From NCBI RefSeq assembly GCF_000166275.1, contig NZ_CM001023.1, forward strand, positions 4,632,501 through 4,696,500: a stretch of 64,000 nucleotides of DNA, written 5' to 3'. Both the position numbers and the translations under genes were made by a program. Shown here piece by piece: positions 8,226 through 17,600 of the stretch (position 1 is its first letter; every line of letters starts with the position of its first letter). Source of the stretch: Algoriphagus machipongonensis (GTDB lineage Bacteria > Bacteroidota > Bacteroidia > Cytophagales > Cyclobacteriaceae). The notes beneath the pieces were generated by a model, which was given only the letters and a program-made list of their open reading frames with translations, did not search any database and was not told the DNA's origin.

Positions 8226-10019
8226 CTATTCCTCTACTGACTCACCAGATTGCGTCTGCTTTTCATAGAGCTCAGAATAAACTCCCTTTTCAGCCATCAA
8301 TGAGCTATGATTCCCTTGTTCGATAATTTTACCGTCATCTAAGACAATAATATGATCAGCTAGTTTTGCGGAAGAAACACGATGCGAAATAATTATCGAG
8401 GTACGGTTTTTCATGATTTTTTTCAATGCATTCAAAATCACATTCTCCGTTTTGGTATCTACCGCAGATAAGCAGTCATCTAAAATCAGAATTTTAGGTT
8501 CTTTGGCAATCGCTCTGGCAATAGAAACCCGTTGTTTTTGTCCTCCCGAAAGTGTAATTCCCCGCTCTCCAAGCATTGTTTCGAATCCTTTTGGGAAATC
8601 CACGATATTTTGATACACATCAGCATCTTTTGCTGCTTGTTCAATTTTTTCACGATCGGCTTCATCCAGACCAAAAGCTATATTATTTCCAATGGTATCT
8701 GAGAACAGAAATACATCCTGAGGCACATAGCCTATTTGCTTCCTCAAGCTAGACAGGTTGTATTTTTCAATCAACCTATTATCAATCTTGATTGTCCCAC
8801 TGCTAGGGTCATACATTCTCATCAATAAGTTGGCGATGGTCGATTTACCAGACCCAGTAGTTCCAATTATCCCAAGAGTCTGCCCAGAATGAATCTCAAA
8901 ACTCACTTGATCCAAAGCCTTAATTCCTGAATCAGGGTAGACAAAACTTAGGTTTTCTACCTGAATGACTCCATCAATTTCAGCCTCTAAATTCTCTGTG
9001 CTTAGGATATCATTCTTTTCATCCAAGAACTCATTAATTCTGGTTTGAGAAGCAGCTGCTCTTTGTACGATGCTTGTTACCCATCCGAGTGAAGTCACAG
9101 GCCAGGTTAGCATATTTACATATAATATGAATTCGGCAATAATACCATAACCAATTTGACCACTGATCACTTGCTGACCTCCTACATACACAGTAATGAT
9201 GGTTGAAACTCCTACCAATGCCATAATTAATGGGAAAAACAGGGCATTTACCCGAGTCAGTCTAATTGACTTAACCTTATAGTCTTCGCTTGCTTCCTTA
9301 AATCCTCGGGCACTGTCGTCTTCTCTTACAAAAGCTTTGATCACTCGAATTCCAGAAAATGCTTCTTGAACATAGGTACTCAAAGAAGACAAGCTCCTCT
9401 GAATTTTTTCAGATCGCTCATTAATCAGGTTATTGACAAAATAAATACTCAGAGAAAGTACCGGTAAAGGAAGTAAAGAATAAAGTGTCAACTCTGGGTT
9501 GACCGAAATCATGTATGTGATTACCAAAGGAAATAGAATCAACAAGTTTAAGCCATACATAATAGCCGGGCCTAAATACATTCTAACTCTACTCACATCT
9601 TCTGTCACACGCGCCATTAAATCTCCGGTACTGTTTTTCCGGTAAAAGCTCAGGGGAAGGTTTTGATAGTGCTGATAAATTTCATTTTTCAAATCATATT
9701 CCACCCTTCTGGACATGATGATGATCGTTTGTCTGATCAAAAAGAGGAAAAATCCTCTTAAAAGTGCCATGATCAAGATCAAAACTCCGAATACAAAGAC
9801 AAATTGAAGAAAATATCCACGTGCAATTTCACCTGCTCCCCCCAGTTGTAAAGGCCTAAAAATGGAAAAACTTTCAACCACATAATCTATGGCAAGCCTT
9901 ACCAGTTGAGCAGGAATAATTACGAAAATGTTTGATATTACCGTAAATATTATCCCTAAAAGGATCAAGCCCTTGTATTTATATAGATACTTATTGAGTC
10001 TCCAGAGTGGTTCCACCAA
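8226..10019 (-). CDS. ABC exporter, fused permease and ATPase (MsbA/MdlB-like)
   Basis: This 597-residue half-transporter has six membrane segments in the first 310 residues and an ABC ATPase after about 345. Walker A is GTTGSGKST (about 386-394), the signature is LSGGQKQR (about 489-496) and Walker B is ILILDDCLSAVDT, followed by the switch histidine in IIISHR. Homodimers of this family export lipids, lipid A core or drugs across the inner membrane; the substrate cannot be read from the sequence. It is divergent from the dehydrogenase gene at 10164. Confidence 0.87.
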   Translation of the reverse strand: MVEPLWRLNKYLYKYKGLILLGIIFTVISNIFVIIPAQLVRLAIDYVVESFSIFRPLQLGGAGEIARGYFLQFVFVFGVLILIMALLRGFFLFLIRQTIIIMSRRVEYDLKNEIYQHYQNLPLSFYRKNSTGDLMARVTEDVSRVRMYLGPAIMYGLNLLILFPLVITYMISVNPELTLYSLLPLPVLSLSIYFVNNLINERSEKIQRSLSSLSTYVQEAFSGIRVIKAFVREDDSARGFKEASEDYKVKSIRLTRVNALFFPLIMALVGVSTIITVYVGGQQVISGQIGYGIIAEFILYVNMLTWPVTSLGWVTSIVQRAAASQTRINEFLDEKNDILSTENLEAEIDGVIQVENLSFVYPDSGIKALDQVSFEIHSGQTLGIIGTTGSGKSTIANLLMRMYDPSSGTIKIDNRLIEKYNLSSLRKQIGYVPQDVFLFSDTIGNNIAFGLDEADREKIEQAAKDADVYQNIVDFPKGFETMLGERGITLSGGQKQRVSIARAIAKEPKILILDDCLSAVDTKTENVILNALKKIMKNRTSIIISHRVSSAKLADHIIVLDDGKIIEQGNHSSLMAEKGVYSELYEKQTQSGESVEE

Positions 10020-10072
10020 ATAAAAATTTTAAAATCAAGAAATAAGTTTGCAGAAACTAGATATATTAAACC

Positions 10073-10102
10073 TTTGAAGGCCAATAAAAGTATTTAATTT
10101 TG
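10073..10102 (+). promoter_or_regulatory. Bacteroidota promoter of the amino-acid dehydrogenase gene
   Basis: TTTG at 10073-10076 and TAATTTTG at 10095-10102 are 18 bases apart, close to the TTTG-N19-21-TAnnTTTG consensus. The predicted start of transcription is about 55 bases upstream of the ATG at 10164. Confidence 0.68.
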
Positions 10103-10163
10103 TACCGGCCTTTTCATGAAGGTTTAGTCCCAAATATAACACATTCTAAAAAGCTAAGTTCAC

Positions 10164-11264
10164 ATGTTAGAAATTAAAGCTACCGAAACTGTGCGAGAAG
10201 GCTCCATCTTTGGACAGATTAGCACAATGGATCATGAGCAAGTCGTGATCTGTCATGACCAACCAACTGGTTTGAAAGCAATTATCGGTATTCACAATAC
10301 TGTTTTGGGACCCGCCTTGGGAGGGACTAGACTTTGGCCCTATGGCACCGAAGAAGAAGCCATCACAGATGTATTGAGGTTATCCAGAGGAATGACCTTC
10401 AAGAATGCATTGGCTGGACTTAATTTAGGAGGTGGAAAAGCTGTAATCCTAGGAAACCCTGCTTTAAAAAGCGAGGCATTCTTAAGAAGATTTGGAAGGT
10501 TTATCGAAAGCCTTGGAGGTAAATATGTGACTGCAGAAGATGTCAATATGAACACCAGTGACATGGAGTACATTTCCATGGAGACTCGCCATGTAGCTGG
10601 ATTACCAGAAATTAAAGGAGGAGCTGGTGACCCTTCACCAGTTACCGCATTTGGAACCTACATGGGAATGAAAGCCGCTGCTAAAAAGGCTTATGGCTCT
10701 GATTCACTTAGTGGTAAGAAAATATTGGTTCAAGGGGTAGGTCAAGTAGGAAAATACCTCATTGAGTATTTATCAAAAGAAGGTGCTGAGATTTTGATCA
10801 CCGATATTTTCGAAGATAAGCTTAAGCAGGTAGCAAAAAATACCGGAGCCACAGCCGTAGATCCTAACCTCATTTATGATTTGGATATGGATATTTACGC
10901 ACCTTGTGCACTAGGAGCAACGATCAATGACGATACCATTGATAGATTAAAATGTGCAGTTATTGCAGGAGCCGCGAATAATCAATTAAAAGATGAAGCA
11001 AAGCATGGAAAGATCCTTTTAAACAAAGGAATTGTTTATGCGCCTGACTTTTTGATTAACGCTGGTGGGGTTATCAATGTAGGTGCAGAATACCTTGGAG
11101 GTTATCTAAAAGAAACTGTATTTAAGCAAACTGAAAAGATATACGATACCTGTTTAGGCATTTTGGAGAAGTCAGAAGATGAAAAAATTCCAGCCCAGCA
11201 GGCAGCAATAGAAACCGCCAAAGCAAGGATTGAGGCCATAGGAAAAGTAAAACTTTCCTTTTAA
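10164..11264 (+). CDS. Leucine dehydrogenase-type Glu/Leu/Phe/Val dehydrogenase
   Basis: The 366-residue protein carries the amino-acid dehydrogenase signature around MTFKNALAGLNLGGGKAVI (catalytic lysine in GGGKA) and a Rossmann motif VQGVGQVGKYL for NAD. The length and motifs such as GPALGGTRLWPYG and DVNMNTSDMEYI fit the leucine/valine dehydrogenase branch rather than the longer glutamate dehydrogenases. It would interconvert branched-chain amino acids and 2-oxo acids in the cytoplasm, useful for branched-chain fatty-acid precursors. It is a single-gene unit with its own promoter and terminator. Confidence 0.88.
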   Translation: MLEIKATETVREGSIFGQISTMDHEQVVICHDQPTGLKAIIGIHNTVLGPALGGTRLWPYGTEEEAITDVLRLSRGMTFKNALAGLNLGGGKAVILGNPALKSEAFLRRFGRFIESLGGKYVTAEDVNMNTSDMEYISMETRHVAGLPEIKGGAGDPSPVTAFGTYMGMKAAAKKAYGSDSLSGKKILVQGVGQVGKYLIEYLSKEGAEILITDIFEDKLKQVAKNTGATAVDPNLIYDLDMDIYAPCALGATINDDTIDRLKCAVIAGAANNQLKDEAKHGKILLNKGIVYAPDFLINAGGVINVGAEYLGGYLKETVFKQTEKIYDTCLGILEKSEDEKIPAQQAAIETAKARIEAIGKVKLSF

Positions 11265-11284
11265 TCCTTAATTAATATCTTTAG

Positions 11285-11318
11285 AAACCACCGATAAGCA
11301 GTTTTCGGTGGTTTTTTT
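11285..11318 (+). terminator. Rho-independent terminator after the leucine-type dehydrogenase
   Basis: AAACCACCGA (11285-11294) pairs perfectly with TCGGTGGTTT (11305-11314), followed by a T run to 11318. Confidence 0.9.
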
Positions 11319-11355
11319 GTCTTATCAGGCATGGGGATAGCCCATGCAAATTAAC

Positions 11356-11363
11356 TATATTTG
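11356..11363 (+). promoter_or_regulatory. Bacteroidota -7 element (TATATTTG) upstream of nusB
   Basis: TATATTTG matches TAnnTTTG exactly and ends 18 bases before the nusB ATG at 11382. A matching -33 element is not obvious. It sits directly after the terminator of the preceding gene, where a promoter is expected. Confidence 0.6.
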
Positions 11364-11381
11364 CATCTCCATTTCGAAGTT

Positions 11382-12566
11382 ATGCTAAACAGAAGAATAC
11401 TCAGGGTCAAGGCTTTTCAAAACCTATATGCCTATGAGCAATGCAAAGGCTCAAACCTAAACCTTGCTAAAGATTTAATCAGAGAATCTTTTCTCCCAGA
11501 TCTTAATAGTATGGAAGTGCAAGACAAAACTGCTTTAAATAAAGAGGCAGAAGAAGCACTTAAACTATTTGAGGCAAATCTGGAAAATACGGATGTCTTA
11601 AAAAGTAGCGAGGCATCGGCTAAAATCAAAAAAGCGGTTTTAGAGGCCATTAAATATTTTCACAATGCGAATGAGAAGGACAAAGAGTTCCTGTTGAAAA
11701 ACATGGTCAGCTCAGCGGAACGCATTCCACAACTTTACATCCTTGCGATTGAACTTTTGCAGGCATTTTCTTCTCATGTAGCTAATGAATCTGTCAAAAA
11801 GAGAAGGCTAAATGGAGATCAGCCAACTGTCTTTGCTAGTGATCTTAATTTGGCAAATAATAAAGTGTTGGCCAAAATTCAGGAATCCGATTCTTATCGT
11901 GCAGCAGTAGTAAGGTACCATGCCAACCTTGATGATCTGGAGCTGGAGATCAGAGAGTGGTTTAGAGATTATGTCAAACCTTCTGAAGAATACCAGGCCT
12001 ATATAAAAATCTCAGAACCTACTGTAGAGCAAGATTTAGCAGCTGTAGAGGATATCCTAAAAAAGATTATCTTCAAAAATGAAGTGATGCTGAATTATTT
12101 TTCAGAGAAGGATTTAAACTGGACTGAAAACAAATCAGTTGTTAGAAGCTTGGCCTCCAAGATTTTAAAAAATGCAGCGCAGGTTGATGGCTCAGAAACA
12201 AACCCATTACCTGAGATTGCAATGAACTGGGAAGAGGATAAGGAGTTTTTTCAAAATATCTTTAACTTCACCCTAGAAAATGAGGCAGAAAGCAAAGCGC
12301 TAATTTCTCAAAAAACGAAAAACTGGGATATTGACCGCTTGGCATTTACTGATAAAATCATCATTTCAATGGCATTGGCCGAAATGAAGAATTTCCCAAG
12401 TATCCCCGTGAAAGTGAGTATTAATGAATACATTGATATCTCAAAAACCTATAGCACGCCAAAAAGCAAGCAATTTGTGAACGGGTTATTAGATGTAATG
12501 TCAAAAGAGTTAACCGAAAGTGGTCAAATACGTAAGAGTGGTAGAGGACTTTTGGACAATAAATAA
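11382..12566 (+). CDS. nusB: Transcription antitermination protein NusB (long Bacteroidota form)
   Basis: The start is ATG 11382 (MLNRRILRVKAFQNLYAYEQ), the usual NusB opening; a GTG/TTG-type extension to 11361 overlaps the promoter. At 394 residues it is far longer than the 130-160 residues of the classic protein: the C-terminal third (DRLAFTDKIIISMALAEMKN, FPSIPVKVSINEYIDISKTY) is the conserved RNA-binding NusB fold and the N-terminal part is lineage-specific. NusB with NusE supports rRNA antitermination. It heads the nusB-ytxH-DUF1573-yajC-ybbR-coaE run. Confidence 0.9.
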   Translation: MLNRRILRVKAFQNLYAYEQCKGSNLNLAKDLIRESFLPDLNSMEVQDKTALNKEAEEALKLFEANLENTDVLKSSEASAKIKKAVLEAIKYFHNANEKDKEFLLKNMVSSAERIPQLYILAIELLQAFSSHVANESVKKRRLNGDQPTVFASDLNLANNKVLAKIQESDSYRAAVVRYHANLDDLELEIREWFRDYVKPSEEYQAYIKISEPTVEQDLAAVEDILKKIIFKNEVMLNYFSEKDLNWTENKSVVRSLASKILKNAAQVDGSETNPLPEIAMNWEEDKEFFQNIFNFTLENEAESKALISQKTKNWDIDRLAFTDKIIISMALAEMKNFPSIPVKVSINEYIDISKTYSTPKSKQFVNGLLDVMSKELTESGQIRKSGRGLLDNK

Positions 12567-12572
12567 ATTAAT

Positions 12573-12878
12573 ATGAGCAAGAACAGTAACAATTCATTCC
12601 TAGCATTTTTAATAGGCACAGGAGTTGGCACGGCTCTGGGTATACTTTTTGCCCCAGATGCAGGTGAAAACACGAGAGACCGTCTGACTTTCAAGCTATC
12701 TAAATATAAAAAAGAACTTGAAGAGCTTATTAGCGAGTTAGTGGAAGGAAAAGAAACGCACCTCAATGAAGCCAAGACTGAAGGAAAGCGTGTGATTTCT
12801 GAAGCAAAGAATAAAGCAGAAAATTTGCTGAATGACGTGAATAAATTAATAGATCAAATCAACCAAGGAGACAATTAA
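12573..12878 (+). CDS. YtxH-domain protein
   Basis: This 101-residue protein has one glycine-rich N-terminal membrane segment with the YtxH signature (LIGTGVGTALGILFAPDAG) followed by a long charged coiled coil. It begins six bases after nusB and ends two bases before the DUF1573 gene. YtxH proteins are linked with general stress in Bacillus; in this lineage the role is unknown. Confidence 0.82.
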   Translation: MSKNSNNSFLAFLIGTGVGTALGILFAPDAGENTRDRLTFKLSKYKKELEELISELVEGKETHLNEAKTEGKRVISEAKNKAENLLNDVNKLIDQINQGDN

Positions 12879-12879
12879 T

Positions 12880-13422
12880 ATGAAAATCAACATGTTCAGC
12901 GCTGCTGCACTCTCCCTATTCCTAGCATTAGGGACTGCATGTAGCCAAAAAACCGATCAAGAAGCGAAGATAAAGGCTTTAGAAGACAAAATAGCAGCAT
13001 TGGAGACAAGGAACACATCTGTGACTCCAGTCAATGCACAAGCATCTCAAGCTGCTGACCCAAGTACTTTAGGTCAATTTGACTTTCAGGAAATGGAATA
13101 TGAATTTGGTGCTATCAACGAAGGCCAAATCATTGAACACGAGTTTACTTTCACTAATACAGGAGAAGCACCATTGGTAATTTCTAATATCACTGCTTCT
13201 TGTGGTTGTACTACTCCAAACTGGACCAAAACTCCAATTAAACCAGGAGAAGAAGGTTTCGTGAAGGTAGTATTTAACTCCACTTCCAAGAGAGGTTCGC
13301 AAGCGCCTACTGTAAGTATTCAAGCAAACACAAATCCAACTGTTACTCGATTGAGAATGAAAGGAACAGTTACTCCTAAAGGTGCAGGAACAACTGCTGC
13401 AGTAGGTCCAGTTAAAAGATAA
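12880..13422 (+). CDS. DUF1573 lipoprotein
   Basis: The 180-residue product has a lipoprotein signal (LALGTAC, Cys at 21), a short coiled coil, then the DUF1573 Ig-like domain (FDFQEMEYEFGAINEGQIIEHEFTFTN cut into its two halves, then ITASCGCTTP and KPGEEGFVKVVFNS). DUF1573 domains are abundant in Bacteroidota envelopes, without a settled function. It is followed after two bases by yajC. Confidence 0.85.
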   Translation: MKINMFSAAALSLFLALGTACSQKTDQEAKIKALEDKIAALETRNTSVTPVNAQASQAADPSTLGQFDFQEMEYEFGAINEGQIIEHEFTFTNTGEAPLVISNITASCGCTTPNWTKTPIKPGEEGFVKVVFNSTSKRGSQAPTVSIQANTNPTVTRLRMKGTVTPKGAGTTAAVGPVKR

Positions 13423-13424
13423 AA

Positions 13425-13745
13425 ATGATTTCAACAATATTAGCACAAGCTGCTGCCGGTGGTGGCAGTGGAATACTCGGACAAGTTTTCCTGTTCGGTT
13501 CAATTATCTTAATCATGTATTTCTTCATGATTAGGCCACAGCAGAAAAAACAAAAGGAAAGCAAAAAATTTATCGAAGAAATCAAAAAAGGTGATGCTGT
13601 TGTCACAATCGGAGGCCTACACGGAAAAGTGGCTAGCGTAGATGGTGATACAGTAATCCTTGAACTAGATAGAGGATTAAAAGTGACCGTTGAGAAATCA
13701 GCGATCTCTTTGGATTTCTCTAAAAAATCAACTTCAAGTAAATAA
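13425..13745 (+). CDS. yajC: Preprotein translocase subunit YajC
   Basis: The 106-residue protein has the typical YajC layout: one N-terminal membrane segment (FLFGSIILIMYFFMIRPQQK), then KKFIEEIKKGDAVVTIGGLHGKVASVDGD. YajC associates with SecDF and SecYEG in the inner membrane. It is co-linear with ybbR and coaE. Confidence 0.93.
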   Translation: MISTILAQAAAGGGSGILGQVFLFGSIILIMYFFMIRPQQKKQKESKKFIEEIKKGDAVVTIGGLHGKVASVDGDTVILELDRGLKVTVEKSAISLDFSKKSTSSK

Positions 13746-13753
13746 ATTGAATT

Positions 13754-14719
13754 TTGCCGGATTCGAAAAAATCCTCAAAAGGGATTTCTCCAAAAAAAAT
13801 CTCTGATCTAAAAGTGGTAGTTCTCTGCGTTGCAGCAGCTACCACTTTTTGGATTTTAAACGCCCTGAATAAGGACGATTATAATACTATTGTCGATTAC
13901 CCAATAGAGTTTATATATAATCAAGAGTCCTATATGGCTGTCAATAGATTGCCCTCCAGCATTCAGGTAGAGATTAATGGAAACGGATGGGACCTTCTCA
14001 GGAAGTACTTTAATGTGAATGAGACCCCCTACCCTGTAGAATTAGAAGACCCGGCTAGCAAAGATTTCATCCTTACTTCAGATCTAAAAAGACCCCTTGG
14101 GGAGTTTTTAAGTCCTACACAGCTTATTTCTGTATTGGATGATTCTATTCATTATCAGATTGATCAAATCCAAACAATAGAATTAACCCCTACGCTAGAT
14201 TCATTGAGTTATAGTTTAGCCAACAACTACAAACTTGTCGACGAGATCAATTTTTATCCAGAAAGCATTTCAGTAACAGGACCTAGTTCTATCTTGAGCA
14301 ATCTTGAGGGAGTTTTTCCAGTCAGCCTAAACCAGCAAAGAATTACAGAAAACATCAATGAAGAGGTAAGCTTAGAAATTCCTCAAGAATTAGAGGAAAT
14401 GATCACTTTAAATCCAGAAAAAATTCAGGTTCAATTTGATGTAGTAGCTTTCCTTGAAGGGAACAAGAGGCTTAAAGTGAAAAAAATCAACTTCCCCCGA
14501 ACAGTAACTTTGGAGAATGAAGAAGTTACAATCATGATGAGCTATTTAGTAGATGAAAGAAAGGTAGACGAACTTAAAGAATTAGAATTTGAGGCTGTCT
14601 TGGACTATTCTAAAAGAAATCGAGAGGACAGTACCATTAATGTGGTCGTAAACCCATTGCCGTCCTACCTAGAACAGGTCGTTGTGTTGCCCGAAATCAT
14701 CAAACTTAATTATGAATAA
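13754..14719 (+). CDS. YbbR-domain (CdaR-like) protein
   Basis: A 321-residue protein with one N-terminal membrane segment (LKVVVLCVAAATTFWILNAL) and extracytoplasmic YbbR-like repeats (PSSIQVEINGNGWDLL; YPESISVTGPSSIL). No ATG precedes the membrane segment, so TTG at 13754 is the likely start, nine bases after yajC. In Firmicutes YbbR/CdaR controls the cyclic-di-AMP synthase CdaA; here no such gene is adjacent. Its last eight bases overlap coaE. Confidence 0.8.
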   Translation: MPDSKKSSKGISPKKISDLKVVVLCVAAATTFWILNALNKDDYNTIVDYPIEFIYNQESYMAVNRLPSSIQVEINGNGWDLLRKYFNVNETPYPVELEDPASKDFILTSDLKRPLGEFLSPTQLISVLDDSIHYQIDQIQTIELTPTLDSLSYSLANNYKLVDEINFYPESISVTGPSSILSNLEGVFPVSLNQQRITENINEEVSLEIPQELEEMITLNPEKIQVQFDVVAFLEGNKRLKVKKINFPRTVTLENEEVTIMMSYLVDERKVDELKELEFEAVLDYSKRNREDSTINVVVNPLPSYLEQVVVLPEIIKLNYE

Positions 14720-15320
14720 ACCTCAGCCCCTACTGGTAGGTTTGACAGGAGGAATTGGATCAGGAAAATCTACTGTAGCCAAAATTTTTGAAATACTAGG
14801 GATACCTGTCTATTACGCTGATGATAGAGCCAAGTGGCTTATGGCTAACCAACCCGATTTGGTTGAGTCAATAAAAAAGGAATTTGGGACAGAATCTTAT
14901 TTAAAAGATGGATCCGTTAATCGAAATTACCTTTCAAAAGAAGTTTTTTCTGATCCTGAGAAAGTAAAAATCATCAATTCATTGGTTCACCCAGCAGTGG
15001 GAATTGATTTTCAGGAATGGGCCTCCAGCCAAAATACTCCTTATGTTTTGAAAGAAGCAGCTCTGATTTTCGAAACGGGGAATGAGAAGAAACTTGATCA
15101 TGTAATCAACGTGAGCTCGCCCCTTAAAATAAGAGTAATGCGGATACTAATCCGCGATCCTCATCGCGATGAGCAGCAGGTAAACAAGATTATAGACCAA
15201 CAAATGCCAGATGAGACCAAAAATGAATTGGCGGATTTTGTCATCAAGAATGTTGATAATAAGCTCTTAATTCCTCAAGTTTTGAAAGTCCATGAAACTT
15301 TGACTGCAAAAGCTATCTAA
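14712..15320 (+). CDS. coaE: Dephospho-CoA kinase
   Basis: The start is ATG 14712 (MNKPQPLLVGLTGGIGSGKST), which overlaps the ybbR stop by eight bases; the longer frame to 14682 is inside ybbR. The P-loop GGIGSGKST, the DDRAKWLM region and VHPAVG are those of CoaE. The 202-residue enzyme phosphorylates the ribose 3'-OH in the last step of CoA synthesis. It ends the nusB-coaE run. Confidence 0.93.
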   Translation: MNKPQPLLVGLTGGIGSGKSTVAKIFEILGIPVYYADDRAKWLMANQPDLVESIKKEFGTESYLKDGSVNRNYLSKEVFSDPEKVKIINSLVHPAVGIDFQEWASSQNTPYVLKEAALIFETGNEKKLDHVINVSSPLKIRVMRILIRDPHRDEQQVNKIIDQQMPDETKNELADFVIKNVDNKLLIPQVLKVHETLTAKAI

Positions 15321-15372
15321 GTTTCTGATTAGTATATAGTCTCTAATTTTATTACTTCTTTTTGATATTCAA

Positions 15373-16254
15373 ATGAAAGGATACAATCCTAACCAATGGT
15401 TTCGAATTTTATTTTTAATTCAAAAATCTGATACTCTTTTCAGGTTGGCTCCATTGATGCTTATTATCCTAGTCTATTCATTAGGAGTAGCTTGGATAGA
15501 GATTGAATATTTACAAATCAGTGAAGACAGCTGGCTTCAGTATTTACCGGCCATGCATAGTTTATTGAGCTTTGTCATCTCTATCTTGATGGTGTTCCGA
15601 ACCAATACAGCTTATGACAGATGGTGGGAAGGAAGAAAACACTGGGGAGCACTGGTCAATTGTAGTAGGAATTTCGCCTTGAAATTATCATCTATGTTAG
15701 CCACAGATGATCATATAAATAGAAAATTCTTTAGACGAAGTATACCTGTATATGCATTTGCTTTAAAGGAACATCTTCAGACGAAGGTCACTTTATTTAT
15801 GTTGGATGATGTTGGAGATGAAGAAATCAAACCCAATATTGATATCACAAAACATGTCCCGAATCAAGTGGCAAAAATCATGTTTGGCAGGGTCAATAAA
15901 TTATATGAAGGCGGAAAGATTTCTGGGGATCAACTATATGTCTTAAACAATGAGATAACTGCTTTTACCGATATTTGTGGTGCTTGTGAAAGAATAAAAA
16001 ACACTCCCATCCCCTACTCGTACAGCTCTTTTATTAAAAAATTCATTTTAGTTTACGTGATGACATTACCCATTGGACTTGTCTATACGGTAGGCTATTA
16101 TGCTGCCCCTATTACCACATTTATTTTTTATGTCTTAGCAAGTTTAGAATTAGTTGCTGAGGAAATCGAAGAACCATTTGGAACTGATTTGAATGACCTT
16201 CCCATGGAAAAATTATCAATCAATATTAAAAAGCATGTGGAGGAATTGATTTAA
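15373..16254 (+). CDS. Bestrophin-family (UPF0187) membrane channel protein
   Basis: The 293-residue protein shows four hydrophobic segments and the bestrophin landmarks FRTNTAYDRWWEGRKHWG and IEEPFGTDLNDLP near the C-terminus. Bacterial homologues form pentameric ion channels. The stop codon (16252-16254) directly abuts the stop of the convergent gene. Confidence 0.88.
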   Translation: MKGYNPNQWFRILFLIQKSDTLFRLAPLMLIILVYSLGVAWIEIEYLQISEDSWLQYLPAMHSLLSFVISILMVFRTNTAYDRWWEGRKHWGALVNCSRNFALKLSSMLATDDHINRKFFRRSIPVYAFALKEHLQTKVTLFMLDDVGDEEIKPNIDITKHVPNQVAKIMFGRVNKLYEGGKISGDQLYVLNNEITAFTDICGACERIKNTPIPYSYSSFIKKFILVYVMTLPIGLVYTVGYYAAPITTFIFYVLASLELVAEEIEEPFGTDLNDLPMEKLSINIKKHVEELI

Positions 16255-16680
16255 TCAAATTTTCTTTTGCGACCAGCTTTTATTGACGATTTTCCATTCT
16301 CCATCAATTTTCATCAAAGTCAAAAAGTCATAATAGTAAATTCCCGGCCAATACAATTCAGTTTCTACTGCTGCTGCATTTCCTTGAACCCGGATTGAAA
16401 CTATTTCATTTTTGTAAACAGCAGGATTTCTGGCTTCTCCTTTTGAAGTTGCCTCTGCCCAAGATTCAAAGGTCGTTAGCGTAAAATTCTCTCCTCTGTA
16501 GCCAATCAATCGAGCCTCTGAAATAAAGGCTTTCTCAAGCTTAGATTTATCCCTCTCTATCATTCCGTCAAAATACAACTGAATCGTTTCGCTAATTAAT
16601 TCTCGTTCATTGGACACTTGAGCTTTTGCCTTTGAAACCATGATTACAGTCAATATTAAAAAAACAGCTAGGTACCTCAT
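16255..16680 (-). CDS. Secreted NTF2-like (SnoaL/lumazine-binding type) protein
   Basis: I place the start at ATG 16680 (MRYLAVFLILTVIMVSKAKAQ), which gives a clean signal peptide and a 141-residue precursor. The mature part has the NTF2-like pattern: IQLYFDGMIERDKSKLEKAF, AFISEARLIGYRG, and a closing FLTLMKIDGEWKIVNKSW. Such cone-shaped folds bind small ligands or act as orphan enzymes; no catalytic set is clear. The NTF2 assignment is fair, the role unknown. Confidence 0.75.
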   Translation of the reverse strand: MRYLAVFLILTVIMVSKAKAQVSNERELISETIQLYFDGMIERDKSKLEKAFISEARLIGYRGENFTLTTFESWAEATSKGEARNPAVYKNEIVSIRVQGNAAAVETELYWPGIYYYDFLTLMKIDGEWKIVNKSWSQKKI

Positions 16681-16734
16681 AAGATATGGTGTTGTATTAT
16701 TAAAACTTCCCTGCATAAATCATTCCTTTACATA

Positions 16735-16742
16735 TAAATTTG
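16735..16742 (+). promoter_or_regulatory. Possible -7 element (TAAATTTG) for the HipA-like gene
   Basis: TAAATTTG matches TAnnTTTG and lies 63 bases before the ATG at 16806. No -33 partner is clear. Confidence 0.4.
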
Positions 16743-16805
16743 AAGAATGAACTTTTGTTCGGTAATTAAGGATTGGATAAAAGGATATTTTCTTCTTTTC
16801 GATTC

Positions 16806-17600
16806 ATGAAACAAAATTTCAATCTCCGTACCGTCAACGTCACCCGATACATACTTCCGCTTAGGGAGGGTGGCTCTTTACCTGCTTTGGCTGATGCCGA
16901 TGATGGTTTTAAATATGTTTTAAAATTTCGTGGTGCCGGACAAAGGGAGAAAGCGTTGATATCGGAGTTTCTAGGTGGAGAAATTGCTGGAATTTTGGGT
17001 CTTAGAATTCCGGAATTGGTTTTTGCCAATTTAGACCCGGCTTTTGGAAGATCAGAAGGGGATGAAGAAATCCAAGATCTTTTAAAAGGAAGTCAAGGTC
17101 TCAATTTAGCGCTACACTTTTTATCAGGAGCCATCAATTATGATCCTCTGGCAATGAGTATAGACCCATTATTGGCTTCAAAAATTGTTTGGTTAGACAT
17201 GTTGATCACCAATGTGGATAGAACATTCAGAAATACAAATATGCTTATGTGGAACCGTGATTTATGGCTTATAGATCATGGAGCTGCGTTTCTATTTCAT
17301 CATTCATGGACCAATTGGGAGAAGAGTGCAACAGCAACATTCCCAATCATCAAAAACCATGTACTATTACCTCAAGCCACAGAATTAGAAGAGGTGAATT
17401 CAGAATTTAAAAAAATATTAAGCCCAGAAATCTTCAAAGACCTCGTTTCGACATTGCCAGAAGATTGGTTATTAGCTGGACGAGACTCAGACGATGTAGA
17501 AGAGCTGAGAAAGGTCTATACCGACTTTTTGAGCCTTCGCCTATCCAATTCAGATCAATTTACTAAAGAAGCCCAAGATGCAAGGAAAGCACTTATATGA
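16806..17600 (+). CDS. HipA-like kinase-domain protein
   Basis: The start is ATG 16806 (MKQNFNLRTVNVTRYI); the frame is open to a TTG at 16773. The 264-residue protein carries kinase-like motifs of the HipA superfamily: a Lys in FKYVLKFRGAGQ, a catalytic loop NVDRTFRNTN (Asp138, Asn143) and a metal-binding LIDHGAA (Asp157). It lacks the N-terminal subdomain of full HipA toxins. By family it may phosphorylate a protein or small molecule. It overlaps the DUF3037 gene by 23 bases, so the two are translationally coupled. Confidence 0.8.
   Translation: MKQNFNLRTVNVTRYILPLREGGSLPALADADDGFKYVLKFRGAGQREKALISEFLGGEIAGILGLRIPELVFANLDPAFGRSEGDEEIQDLLKGSQGLNLALHFLSGAINYDPLAMSIDPLLASKIVWLDMLITNVDRTFRNTNMLMWNRDLWLIDHGAAFLFHHSWTNWEKSATATFPIIKNHVLLPQATELEEVNSEFKKILSPEIFKDLVSTLPEDWLLAGRDSDDVEELRKVYTDFLSLRLSNSDQFTKEAQDARKALI

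Noticed and set aside
11361..11381. An upstream non-ATG extension of NusB
   Set aside because: It would overlap the TATATTTG promoter element, and the family begins at MLNRR.
13069..13503. A 144-codon minus-strand open frame over the DUF1573 and yajC genes
   Set aside because: It runs antisense to two well-supported genes and gives a Cys/Ser-rich product with no recognisable domain.
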